This document shows, in pieces, positions 1-11,710 of a DNA stretch of 64,000 nt. The translations under genes were made by a program, and so were the position numbers. The stretch lies in the NCBI RefSeq assembly GCF_033439725.1, contig NW_026944387.1, positions 186,001 to 250,000 of the forward strand. Reading direction: 5' to 3'. Position 1 is the first letter of the stretch, and each line of letters opens with the position of its first letter. The notes below the pieces were generated by a model. It saw only the letters and a list, made by a program, of their open reading frames with translations, searched no databases and was not told the origin of the DNA. The DNA comes from Neurospora tetraspora (taxonomy: Eukaryota > Ascomycota > Sordariomycetes > Sordariales > Sordariaceae).

Positions 1-1196
1 ATCCGCCTCGGTCTCGTGGGCGACACCTGTGGGCACGTTCGGCTTCCACCTCATTACCTCCTTGATGCAAGCACGGAGGATAGGTAACCGGGGAGCGTCT
101 TCCAATCTTGGCATACGGCCACCGCAAACCTGGTCGACTTCCCTTTGAACAGCCTCTTGCCATTTGGGGTTGTGAACCATTGACACAAGCCAGTAGGACA
201 TCGGACCCACGACGGTAAAGATTCCAACCAGGGCCAACATCCCAATGACAGAAGATGCCTCATAGTCACCAGAAATGCTGGTCTTGAGGGACGTCTTCTC
301 GAGAAACTGGCGAGTCCAGCATGGGCGTAGTTCGCCGTGCGCCAACTTCTCCCTGCATGTCAAAAGACGCTCCATCCACCACGCTTGTTGTTCATCGTGA
401 CGTTTGCGCTCTGCTCTCTTCCAGGGGTTGATCAAGGTTGGCAAGTGCCAGAGCGGTGTCAAGACGTTGGTGATGGGTCCAGCCGGTGACATCTGTGTCA
501 AGAGACCCCAGGCGCTCTTGGTACAGTACTCACTGAGGCTCGGATCATCCCATGTCAACTGGCACATGATCTTGGATGACATGTCCTCGAGAGAGTGTTG
601 GAAGTCTTCGGGGTTTTCGAGAAGGCGGGCCATCCATCGCTGGACCTCAAAGTACATTACACTGTAGTAGTGAGCTTTTGTGGCCTCGGCCAGATAGGAA
701 TGACTGAGTTTTCTTTGACGCGCCCAGTATTCTGTGGTTTTTTTTTGCTTTGTCAGCCTCTGCTTCTTTTCCGCCTGGACCATCATAATTCTCAGGGGCT
801 TGTTTACTTACGATTGTGGCCCATCAGGGGAAGGTATTCCATCGACCCATACGCGCTCTTGGAGTCAAACAAGGATTGAATGACTGGCCGATCCGAGTTA
901 TACTTGGCGCGCTTGACCAGCAAATCCTCCGCTACCTTCTCATCGGTCACGACGATGAATTCGGCACCAAGCATGGTGGTTCGGTAGAACCCTTGTTGTC
1001 CATATTTGTCCGCCCACTCCTTGAACTTGAGCCACATGAACTGGATAGGAAGATCATGGACGCGCCCCAAGTAGGGTATCTGTGTCGGCCCCGGTATTCC
1101 ATTTGGGTCGTTTATCTCCCTAAAGGCTTTGATGAAGTGCACAACGGCCACGACCAACAACAACAGGCCTACGATAACGAGAGTAAGCGGCTGCAT
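1..1196 (-). CDS. Cytochrome P450, 5' part (runs off left edge)
   Basis: Microsomal haem-thiolate monooxygenase; substrate unknown. I read two exons: 1196-812 and 731 to the window edge, separated by an 81-nt intron with GTAAGT donor and CACAG acceptor, phase 1. The start chosen (1196) gives MQPLTLVIVGLLLLVVAVV, a typical N-terminal membrane anchor; an upstream in-frame Met (1259) would put 21 odd residues before it. Then come the proline-rich hinge (GIPGPTQIPYLGR), the C-helix (GHNQYWARQRK, split by the intron), an I-helix-like stretch (GMLALVGIFTVVGP) and the K-helix ExxR (KEVMRW). The haem-binding cysteine loop lies beyond the window. About 370 residues are visible and all are in frame, so the gene looks intact as far as it can be seen. 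The family assignment is firm; the subfamily cannot be told. Confidence 0.9.
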
Positions 1197-4100
1197 CGCG
1201 AGAACGAATGATGAGTAATAGGGAATGCAAAGGACAATCTGAATTGGTAAGTCCAACAATGAAGGGGTATCTCAACAAAAGGCACTTCGACCGGTCTGGT
1301 TCCCTGTTTAGATAGGATTCATTGCCAGTATGGCTGACAACCGCGAGTTCTAGAAGCCTGCCTGCCCGCATCCTCTCTCTCCTCATTATTGCCTGGACGA
1401 CTGTCGATGTATACGCAATGCACGGACGACTTAGCACCTCCAGCCTCCAGGTGGAGTCCGAGCGCCAATGGCGATATCTTCGGTTTCGACAGCAGAGGTG
1501 TGAGAGAGTGACAGTAATGGGGGGGACGAGGGTGCTGAAGACCCAAAAAGATGCAAAGATAGCATCATATTGTTCGGGTAAGCCTTGGAGCCCCTACTTT
1601 GTGTTTATCACCACTGAAAGTGTGTCAGTTTGGAGTATTGAAGGGTCTCGTGACAACGGCGGAAGGACACCAACCCTTATTGGAACGGCAATTATCAACT
1701 TGATCAATAGAGCCTGACTACTTTGCAGGTATCACGGTTGACAAGGGTGGGGTGGTAAGTTGTGGCCGTTCCTGGATCGTCAATGAACTGACTTTATCCC
1801 CCCCTTACATGACGTCGCTTCCTTGATAGAGCGAGTACCTTGCCTTTCTGATCCCTACGCACGGCATTTCTGCAGCGGCGCTGACATTTGGACTGCACAG
1901 CTTCGAACATTTTCACGCTATTGCAACGTTACGTCTGCTCTCTCAGGACTCAGCCTTGCACAAAGGAAGAAGTTGTATTGTTCAAGGCAAGAAGTGGGTG
2001 GCAGTGCACATAACAGAGGTAAGAAACATGTGTTTCCTTGTCTTTTAGTGATGATCGGGAGCAGAATGTATAAATCGCGTGACTGAGTTTCTATAATAAG
2101 GACAACCTCAGCGCCAGAATCAGACCAACAGGAAAAGTTTTTGAATCCCGGAGGTGACGCCGATAGACGAGAAGCAGACGGAGCTGGAAACAACCGGATT
2201 TGAGAACGCTGAGTGTGGATTGTGTTTCGTGAGTGCCATGGAGCCTGACAAAAGAAGATCAGAGGTGAAAGCTAACTTGAGGATAGGGCGATTTTTTGAG
2301 TTCGGTAGCTCTGTTGCGGGACTTCAAACTAAGAGCGACTACTGAGAATGACAAGACGGCCTGGTCACTTGACTTGGAGTTGGGCCGGAATGAGTGTCGG
2401 CTTCACTTGCCTTCTTGTGACCACACTGACTTTCCCAATCCTTTTACTAAGGCTCTTCGTGCTCCCTGGCTAACTAAACCAGTTCAAAGCACGTTGATGT
2501 ATGCACTTCAGGCTGCGTCACGTTGCATGCTTTGCTGCGAGCGGTTTTTATTTGGTTGCTGAGGCGGGACGCATGCCGGTTAGACTTAGGTCAGGCACGG
2601 ACGCGAAACTTCTAAAACATGAGCACAGATCACGAAGTGCAATTCTTCTTTCGTTGCTTTTCTCGCTTCGCTTTTCTTTTTTTTTCCTTCTCTCTGTTAC
2701 GCTCTGAGGCGTGAAAGAGTACGGGAAAGTGAGACCCGACCGGATTTGCTCCAACCCTCGACCGAAGTCTTGGTGAAGTCTTGGTCACAACTCACGGCTA
2801 TTTATTTAAAGGGAGGCGGTAAGTGCGATACCCCATAATGGCTGCAGATATACTGTGGAGGTCAATCTTTACATGATGTAGAAGTGTCTGCGAAGGCAAC
2901 TAACGGTCTCGCTTTCTCCTGCCTGAATGGCACCAGCGAGAAAGGGTTTCAGTTGCTTTGGCAAGAATCTTCTGGCATAGGCACGCAATGTGGGTGAAAT
3001 AACAGCGATGAGGGTCCCCAAGGCAGCTCTCAAGGGATCTCCCAAAACAGGAGGGGTCTGCACCCAACCCACCTGAAATAACCTGTGACCGCACTTGGCT
3101 GATCGGAGCGTTGATCAAGGCTTTGACAAGATCGAGAGCTTGCAGTTACCGAACGACAGGCGATGAGGCGGCCGGCGCGAAAACTGCGAGAAGTGGAACG
3201 ACTAAGGACGTGTTTGAGAGGCTATGTTGAGGCGCTGTTGATGTGTCTGCGCCGGTGACGGTGTTGCCACTTTCTCTTGTTTGAGGAGATTTGGTTGGAA
3301 GGGTTGAAGTTGATCCTTGCGATGGCAAGCCCCGACAAAAGCAAAGCTTGGATCAGGAACCGAGTGTTGAGACGAATGCGTGGGATGAGGGGGACTTGCT
3401 GGGAATGCGAAGGGGTTCCGTTGTGGGTTGAGACCGGAAGCGAGAATTCAACGAGCTTTTGTTTCCGTCTCTGTTTCACTCTCTTGCCTATTTATCGCTC
3501 ACTTCTTCTTTCATGGGTTGTTCCACGCTTCCTCAATCTACATTCTCTGATCTAGAGCTTCAGGTGCTTCTCAAATGTCCATCAATTCCCGTGGATTTAC
3601 ATGCATTGAGTGTCGATAAAATGCTGAAATCAACAAATCTCCATGTTTACAAGCACAGAACGACACCAAGGAAGCTGTCCAGGCTACTTCAACTGCCGGA
3701 AAACGTGCTCCTACCAGGATGCATCCATGATTGTGAAATGCAGATGCAAGCAAGCAAGCAAAAATCGGAGTCTCGGGACGCGTTGAAGAGGCCAGACTCC
3801 AGACTCCAAAGATAAAGAAGATGGGACATTAGGTGTGAGACTCGGGGAGTCAGAACCCATTTTCCTGAATTTAGGTGGTACGGATGTGAACGATCGGCTG
3901 TACATCCCATCGTAGAGCCATTGTGCTGTCTTCTGTTTGGGTATCGCAAACCCTTTCCCTCGTAAATCTCACCCTCCCCGGACATCCCGGGACGGCGCGG
4001 GCCGCGGGGCCCGGCACGGAGCCCGGAGCCCAGAGCCCGGCGATCGGCCGGACACCTCAATTCTGAACGAACAAAAAGGCAAAGTGTGTGTGGGTGATGC

Positions 4101-4416
4101 GCCGCCGGTTCGCATACGACACAGGCAAATCTTACTCACGTCAGCTTACTCCAGGTCAACGGAAGGCACGGTCAACAGGGAAAGCTCAACAAATATGCCC
4201 AGTCACACAAGTTCCTAGTGGATCTCGTTTGAGAAAATCATTTGTGAAACCGAGATATCATAATGTGGCGACCGACTTGCACTTCGCGATCGCCGGGGTT
4301 GTGTGAAAATAAACAGAACAAAAAACAGGTGAAGATCAAAAAAAACCAAGACGAGGCGCAAAAACAAAAAGAAGGTAGCAAAAGAGAAGTGAGGGAAAAA
4401 AAGACGAAAAAGAATG
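1197..4416. other. Intergenic, no gene recognised
   Basis: About 3.2 kb upstream of the P450. Open frames here are short, overlap on both strands and show no domain, signal peptide or convincing splice pattern. Nothing repetitive or regulatory could be recognised with confidence. Confidence 0.4.
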
Positions 4417-4506
4417 GGGGCCACCCGGGGATTGAACCCGGGACCTCTCGCAAGAATGCTCAGGATTGAACCCTAAGCGAGAATCATACCACTAGACCAG
4501 CGGCCC
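4417..4506 (-). tRNA. tRNA-Pro(AGG) with intron
   Basis: On the minus strand a 7-bp acceptor stem (GGGCCGC with GTGGCCC, one G-T pair), D-arm TGGTCTAGTGGTA, anticodon stem CTCGC/GCGAG, loop with AGG anticodon, and T-arm CCGGGTTCAATCCCCGG are all present. An 18-nt intron (TTCAATCCTGAGCATTCT) follows the base 3' of the anticodon, the canonical position for nuclear tRNA introns. Total 90 nt without CCA, as expected for a eukaryotic gene. A tract rich in A lies just beyond its 5' flank on the plus-strand left side rather than a clear T-run terminator. Confidence 0.95.
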
Positions 4507-7500
4507 GTTTGATTTGTTGAACGCTGTACCACAGTGGAGTACTTATAAGCCCCACCCAGCAGGATCCGTTCGCCCCTCGTGAAGGCTCACGATGTTGCAT
4601 GCTGTTCATTTCAGTTGTTGACACTTGACGATAATTCCTGCAAAAAAGAGCACGGGACTTTCCACCAAAGAATTGGGAAGTGCAGGTCAGGGCTGTGCAC
4701 TGCTGTGCACGACAGGACAGATACATACATGAACCTGCCGCGCTGCCATGACGAACCTGCATATATCTATGCTCCCGGGCCCCTTGTTAGCTGCAGTGAC
4801 GAAAGCGAGGTCAAGGCAATCAATGCGCGCTGCACCTGGTGCTTCTGCACTTAGACTTGTGACTAGCGCTTGAAGGCATGACGCACGACGCAAGCACAGT
4901 TCAATCGACGTTTCTAGAGCCGAGTCCTGAGCTGGGATGAGCTGATGAGGTAGGTATCTGGCAACCTGGTAGAAGCTGGCGGACTGGGAGGGTGGGCAAA
5001 AATGAGTTTCCAGGGTGAGCGCATCCAGTCGGCGACGCCGGAGCCGGAAGTTTGGTGACGAACAACTGTTCCGGATTGCCTCGCCGACGACGAAGATGAA
5101 CGCCTTTCTTCATACGGTGTGTTGTAGGTAGTGGTGGTGGTGGTGGTGGTGGTGGTGGTTGAAGGTGCCCACGTGCCGGATGCTATGTTGCTCGTTAGGT
5201 GCATCTGACGTGAATGCAATGTACATACCTTACCTTAGTACTATCTAAGCACTGCTGCCACGCGCAGACAAGAGATTCAGGACTATTGAGCCGTGCCGTG
5301 CCTAATCCGCATTTCCGTTACCCCGGTTGTCTTGTACCTGCCGCAAGTAGTCAGTTGTTAGTGCGCAATGATGCTCACGTATAACAGCAAACTAACACAC
5401 CACAGAGGAAAACTACAGACAGAAAGGACGGCGAGAACCATGCTATTCGCCCACCAATGTCTGTCTGCCCTGCCTTATGCTTCGCTGATGAGACAACACC
5501 ACGCGCCAAACCGGAAGACCAGCTGAAACGCCATCGTGATCTTTCCCGTCCAGCACCGACCCCTTCCCACCCGGAGATCCACACGGAGGATCCCAGACGG
5601 GAATACTCAGGCCTTCTTTTCACTTTAATTCGGTAGCCGCCTTCATACGGTACTGGGCTTCACAGACGAAGCGTTCAGAAGTAGACCAGATCAATTGCAA
5701 GTTAGTTCTACTCCTTTGGGTCCGCATCACCTACTCCCTCTATGGTTTTGCATCGAATCGTCAGGGGGCTGGGGCGCTTCAAGGCCTGACGAGTACCACT
5801 TCACACAAAGGTTTGAATCAGATAACGAGTCGGACATAAGCTACAACATTGAAGCGGAGGGGATTAAGGCATATAAGAAGCTATAAATAACGTACGCTAT
5901 TCTGTCCTTGTCTACCTATCGTACTTGTCAAATTCCTCCGACACCATCCCACTCCTTTTCCGGGATTCCAGCTCCAAGAACAGGCTGCTGCCTCCCACAG
6001 CACGAAAGTCGTCGTTATACCCAACCTCAGCGTAAGCAAAAAAACCCTCCTCCTCCTCTTCTTCTTCTACCTCGCTTCTAGTCGCCTCTGCCGCGCAAAT
6101 TAGTCTGTGATAACACTGTCAATGTCACAAGGACACTGCCCTTTTGCCACCCAAAATGGGGGACAGAACTCCGACTCGCTCGCCTCACAGGCTCGTCTGT
6201 CCAAAGATCTGCTATTTGAGGACAAGGTTGTGGTGGGTTAGAAGTAGATTGACACAGGGGGCGGGAATCACGTACTTATACCCGCTCAGTGTTCCTTGCC
6301 AAGCAAATTTCTCAAGAAAAGTAAACACCTACCTGACTTCGGCGTTTCACCCGGTTTTCGGCCCCTGATCACCGACCAGTTCGACCTCCAGCATACCGGC
6401 ACCAGGGACAGATTGACGTCCATTGCTTCCTCAGCACGCGGACCGATCCTGAATCTTGCTCTCCGTGTGTTCCACTTTTCTACCTACTTCAAGAAAGGCC
6501 CAGCGAGGTTCGACTTTGCCTGAAGAAACAAAAAAGCACTAACACTTCTTCGTTCACATGCCAATGACCCTTCCTGTGAGTACCAACCATAACCTCAGCC
6601 CTACCAGACCGCCTCATCCATGCTTATTCCAGACATGCTTCATGTCTCTGGCGCATGTCATGGGCATTGCTACTGTGCTGATAAGCTTGTCGCTGGCCGG
6701 ATTCTGTGCTTTTGAGACCAGATACAGCGGTTTCGACAAAGGGTTGATTGGTCAGTCAGCCTGGGATGTCTCTGTGAGGCATTCAAGTAGGTACAAATCA
6801 CCTGCTCAAACTCGAGCAGACCTTTGCTTATTTTGGTAACCTTGCTTCTCCGGTGGGAGTCGCGCACCTTCGACTTCTCCATCGTCTTGTTTCAGTTACC
6901 TACACCCCCTTTTCCCGCATAAACCAGTCACAAGTCAAGTCCCTGAAGTCCAAATGATGAACAGTCAGTCATCCACAGCCGCTTCCCTTCCCTCCTTCCT
7001 CTCCTTCCTTGCATCGCATGATGCCTTCAAGTGCCGTAGAAGTCCCTCTCGTGGCCAGTCTACCTATAGCTTCCATCAGTAGCTTTAATGGCACGCCGGC
7101 TGGGGCGAGACCAAACCTACCTTCTCCGGTCCCCTGTTCGAAGAGCTGCCACTAGCAGTCCGTAAATTCTTGGTTCTCGGTCGACTCTCTGGGCTGGTAG
7201 CATGCAAAGGCGAGGCTGTCAACAGACCACAACGCCCAAAATTGAGCAATTTATTTTCCTGGCACGCTGCTTGCTGGCAGTCGGTGCACCAAGGTCCCCA
7301 CGCGCAAGCTTCAAGATGCTTGAGCCTCCGATTGATTCGGAAATCAAGGCCTTGCGAGCGAGCAGCACTTCGACTGCGAAGTTATCTTGTCTTGACTTTG
7401 ACTTAAACCGTCGAGGCAGAAGTCGTTCCACCTAGGTATGCCTCATATCTACTTTCCTGGTCCTTCCCCTGAGCTCCTTCTCCCATCCTCCTGTCAACCG

Positions 7501-8527
7501 CATCCCAAATATTGAGCATCAAGTTATTCGAATGTATTACGAGCCTGCTGGTTGCCGGTGACCGTTTAAAGGCTCAGTGCAGTGACCCTTGAGTCAGCTG
7601 AGGTCGTGTGCATGTGCGGACTGTGATAGTGGTACGATAGCAAAAGGCAAAAGCAACATGTGCAGCAAAAGCAACAGCGAAAGGCGAAAGTAGAAGGTGA
7701 ATGTGTTTCCAAACCTCAACATCCGTCGGTCCGTCCTATGCCTCATCATGGGGTATTGAACTGTGGCAACCTCTGTACCTGGCTGGCGCAGGCATTCCGC
7801 TTTCTTTCGTTTCTCTTTCCTTCCTTTCCACTTCCAGCCAAAGATGCCTTCCCTTGTGCCATTGACGACCCTTTCCCAGTCTTCTTTCGCCCTTCTTGCC
7901 TCTCGAAATCCGCCTTCCGCTCCTTCTTGAGTCGTAGATGTATCATAATGCTGAGTGAGGGGCTAACCGTGCCGGCAGGCGGTTACTCAAGTGTCCGTTA
8001 TCGGCGAAGAGGGGTTGTGGAGGGGTCTGTTGAAGAGTAGGAGTAGCGGCCAGAGGGTGTAAGAAAGGACATCCCATGGGGACTTAACATCTGAACAGTG
8101 GCAAGGAAGTGACATTGCCGTCCATTTCCAACAAGCGTAAGCTTCAACAGTGCGACTCCCGCACTGCAGGACATGCAGCTGCTGCTTACAACCACGAAAA
8201 CCGGAACCGAAGCCTCGGTACCACCCGCCTCGATGTGTTCAGGGGCCGATGTACGGTTGGCTGACTGCCAACTGGAATGTGTTTGCCCATGGTCTTGGTT
8301 TTAGTGCCGGAAGCTACAATCCCCGTGTAGGAATCGCTGGCGCCTTCGGGTCCGACACCTGCATTCTTTATCCTTCTCCAGGGTTCAGAGCTGACAGAGA
8401 GGGCATTCTGTAGGTGTGTGCCATATACTTATATGAAGTCTCCCCACTTACCGGCTTTCATCAGCTTTCTTCCCCGGACCACAACATTCGAGCTAAACAC
8501 CATTGAGCAACCCACACCAATTACAAC
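4507..8527. other. Intergenic, mostly non-coding; microsatellite and one weak small ORF
   Basis: About 4 kb before the FAD monooxygenase. It holds a short (GTG)n/(GGT)n microsatellite at about 5129-5158 and C/T-rich stretches. A weak candidate at 6558-6839 has a hydrophobic core (MGIATVLISLSLAGFCAF) and an optional in-frame 57-nt intron (GTGAGT at 6576, CAG before 6633), but no homology I recognise; I do not call it a gene. Confidence 0.4.
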
Positions 8528-10135
8528 ATGCCCTACATCACGGAAGGAGAGCCCAGACCTATCGGTTCATATCCGGACTCAGGCATCGATGTTCTTATTG
8601 TGGGAACCGGCCTGGCCGGCCTGACGGCAGCAATTGAGTGCCGTCGCAAGGGTCACAAGGTCCGTATCCTGGAGAAATGCCCGGACATCAACACCCAAGG
8701 TTAGTGTGTGCTCTTTGAACAACGCTTATGTGTCAAGAGTCGATGTTGGCTGACACATCCTTGGTCAGGCGACATGTACTTCATGGGTCTGTCTGCCACC
8801 AAGTTTTTCAAGCACTGGCCTGAGATGGCTGAGGAGTTTGACGGGATATCTCTCCACAATGCCTGGATTGAGACCTACAAGCACGAGGGAGAATTGGTGA
8901 TCCCTCCCATCAGGGTGGCTGAACGACTCCGGGAGGCTGGACTTGATCCTGACACTCCTCCTGGGCTCTTTCAAATGCGTCCGCTTGTTTACCGGATGTA
9001 TATTCGTCAGGTGGAGCGACTTGGAATCCCCATTACCTTCAACAAGAAAGTTGTCGACTATTGGGAGGACGTGCAAGCCAGAAAGGGCGGAGTCGTTACT
9101 GAGGACGGCGACAGATACGAAGCGGATGTAGTGATTGCGGCCGATGGTGTCGGGTCAAAGGCGCAAAAGCTGGTCGGAGGTCAGGTTAGGGCCATGAAGT
9201 CCGGCAGAGCCATGTGGCGCGCGGCGTTTGACATCAGGTATCTCGACCAGAACCCCGAGATCAAGGAGTTCTTCAGTATGCATACTCCGGAGGGCGGTGG
9301 AAAGCCGGAGCCCATCGTCCGTACTTGGCTTGGGTAAGTGTGACCCATATACGTGTTGTCTGCGTACCTAACTAACGTTGTCGACAGACCGGGAACCTAT
9401 GCCATGAGTCTTACTCGCCCAGACACCATTATCTGGATCATGAACCACGACGTTACGGGTTCCGAGAAAGAGTCTTGGACGCATACGGTCGAGGCAGACG
9501 ACGTGTTGAAGAACATGGACAACAAACTCACCAAGCCATGGGCGGCCGAACTCAAGGAGTTGATCAAGCTTACTCCGCCCAAGACCATTATCAACTTTGA
9601 GCTCTTCTGGCGCAATCCTCAGCCCAAGTGGGCATCTCAGGGTGGTCGTGTTATCAACATTGGTGACGCCGCCCACTCGTTCTTGCCAGCTTCGGGAAAT
9701 GGGGCAACCCAAGCAATCGAAGATGCCGTCAGCCTGGCGGCGTGTCTCCAGATTGGTGGAAAGGAGAACGTAGCACAGTCGGTGCGTGCCCATGTTCGGA
9801 TGCGCTTCATTCGCAACGCGTGCGCTCAGAAGCTGGGCTTCAGCAACGCCGAACTGTTGCAGGACACCGACTGGAACAAAACGAGAGTGGATTCTCGCCA
9901 CGCCCAGCCCAGGATGCCCAAATGGGTCTGGCAGCACGATCCGGAGAAGTATGCGTACGAGGTTTACGACCGCGTGGTGGATAGCATGAAGAAGGGCATT
10001 CCGTTCGATAAGGACTTCGACATGCCGCCTAACTACCCGCCCGGGTACAAGTACGAGCCGTGGAAGATCGAAGACATCAGGGACGCCTTGCGCGCGGGAA
10101 GGAAGGTCGAGCTGGGTTCTGGAGATTGGAGTTGA
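8528..10135 (+). CDS. FAD-dependent aromatic monooxygenase (salicylate hydroxylase type)
   Basis: Flavin monooxygenase that would hydroxylate an aromatic or related ring with NAD(P)H and O2; probably cytosolic, no signal peptide. Three exons: 8528-8699, 8769-9333, 9388-10135, with donors GTTAGT and GTAAGT and CAG acceptors; joined they give 494 residues in one frame. N-terminal Rossmann motif VLIVGTGLAGLTAAIE binds ADP of FAD; the middle DG motif reads VVIAADGVGSKAQ; the FAD ribityl motif reads GDAAHSFLPASGNGATQAIED. Length and motif order fit group A flavoprotein hydroxylases. A second member of the family, interrupted by a stop, lies at 59601-61111. Start chosen because the Rossmann strand follows after 21 residues. 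Substrate is not inferable; it could equally be a polyketide- or alkaloid-modifying enzyme. Confidence 0.9.
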
Positions 10136-10681
10136 GTCAGTCGAGGGTCATCATCACCATGTAGGGCATTACTCTCGTTACTAGGACCACCAACGGGTGA
10201 TCATCTGATACATACGTACTTGGCTTAGATTGGAATGTTATCATCATTGATTTCCGCCCGCTTTGTTGCTGTGACGCAGGATATTGTATCTGGTTGTGAC
10301 CAAGTGTGTTGCTGTCTCGTAATGCAAAGATCGCGACAGGATGGCACATGGTGAGTTCCGGGTAAGTTTTCGCAAAGAAGGATGGCTGACCTTGTGCTTG
10401 GAAGGAGTGTCCATTGGGTGCGGAGAGCAAAGGAAATGCCGGTCTGGAAGAACAGAGACTGATAGGGTAAACTCCTCCTTCCCTCATTGACTGACGCGAT
10501 ATCTGGGGAGTTCCTTCCCCAACCTGGCTGTCGCAATTGTCAGCGAGGTCAAGATAAGCGCGCCTTCCATTCCAGTATTTGGGACCTTGTCTTGATCCGA
10601 TTTCGGAAATCATGCGTTCAATTCCGACCAGACTGTTATTTTCCGTAAATTAAAAATTACCTATCATTACATTCGTCTCCT
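10136..10681. other. Convergent intergenic region
   Basis: Between the 3' ends of the monooxygenase (+) and the secreted protein gene (-). No gene, repeat or clear signal recognised. Confidence 0.4.
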
Positions 10682-11710
10682 TTACCGTCCCTTAACCTCC
10701 TCCGGCACCACAACCAGCGGGTTATACTCCTCCTTCAAGACAGCATCGCACACGCCGTTCCCTCCACAGCTACCAGCCAAGTTCTTCTCAGCCGCAAACT
10801 CGGCCAAACCAAGGTATGTCTTCCCATCAACACCCAGCCTGGTGAACTTCAGGTTGAAGCTGCTCATCGGATCGCCTTCAACAGTATTGTTTCCCTTGAC
10901 AACCTCAAACATGAAATACCCCTCCTGCACTTCGCTGCAATTCTGGACCTTGTCAAACGGCGACTCCCCCGCAGCTTCGTTCCACTCGGCGGTGCAATCG
11001 GCCGTCATGTCCGGCCCTTCCAGTCCGGTTCCAGGCTCAGTGATGGTGAGGCTGATGGAGCTCAGACCGGAGCTGCCTGTGGCGGATTCGCTGGAGGGGC
11101 GATGCGTCTCGATGCGGGAGATTTACCAGGGGATGGGTGGTTCCGGCTCGGCTTCTGGTGTCTCTTCGGCCTGACGGACTTTGAGATCGGAGGACCTGTT
11201 CCCAATTTCCTTCGGAGTCACGCGGACGGGAGTGGACTCGGGGCGGAGGTTGGCATAGCAGAAACCACTGGCGGCGCACATGAAGAAGAGGTCACGGTCA
11301 ATCCCGCTATCAAGAGTGACGGAGCCGACGTAAAGGTTGCCGTCGTTGGTCAGGCGCGTGAAGCGGAGGATAAAGTTGCTGATGGAGGGCCTTTCGGAGG
11401 AGGGGTCTGCTCTCAGGACTTCAAATTCCCACGATCCGTCTTCTACTGGCGTGCATTCGAGCGCTGTGCCGTATGGCGTCTCGCCTTTGGTTAGGCCGTC
11501 CCATTCAATGTTGCAATTTGCTGTGGCATTGGTGGCGCTGTTGGGGTCCGTGATGGTGGTCTTGATGTAGCTGATTGTGCTGCTGCCAAGTCGACCGGAT
11601 GGGGAATAAGTGTCAACTTGGACGATTTCCCATGGTGCCAGTGCATGAGCGGCCACAAAGGTGCTTGATGCGAGGGACAAGATCCCAAAGAGAGCCGGGG
11701 GTCGCAGCAT
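10682..11710 (-). pseudogene. Secreted two-domain protein interrupted by in-frame TAA
   Basis: The frame from 11710 encodes a signal peptide (MLRPPALFGILSLASSTFVAA) and one domain of about 150 residues, then stops at TAA 11123-11125 (codon 196). The same frame stays open from 11122 to a second stop at 10682, and this stretch repeats the domain. Domain 1 begins APWEIVQVDTYSPSGRLGSS and domain 2 reads PW-stop-ISRIETHRPSSESATGSS; both continue with a TITxP strand, C..W, SWEFEV or YFMFEV, FxLRFTRL or FNLKFTRL, and a late C..xGxC pair. The stop therefore replaces an E or K codon at the start of domain 2. An intron cannot explain it: the nearest frame-keeping acceptor would make only 36 nt. The first domain alone could still be secreted. 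Function unknown; resembles small fungal secreted beta-rich proteins. Confidence 0.7.

Noticed and set aside
5129-5158. GTG/GGT repeat run considered as a coding or regulatory element
   Set aside because: A simple microsatellite; no frame with support includes it.
11073-11122. An intron removing the TAA in the secreted two-domain gene
   Set aside because: The GTAAAT...CACAG option is 50 nt and breaks the frame; the frame-keeping option is only 36 nt. Alignment with domain 1 supports plain coding sequence with a stop.
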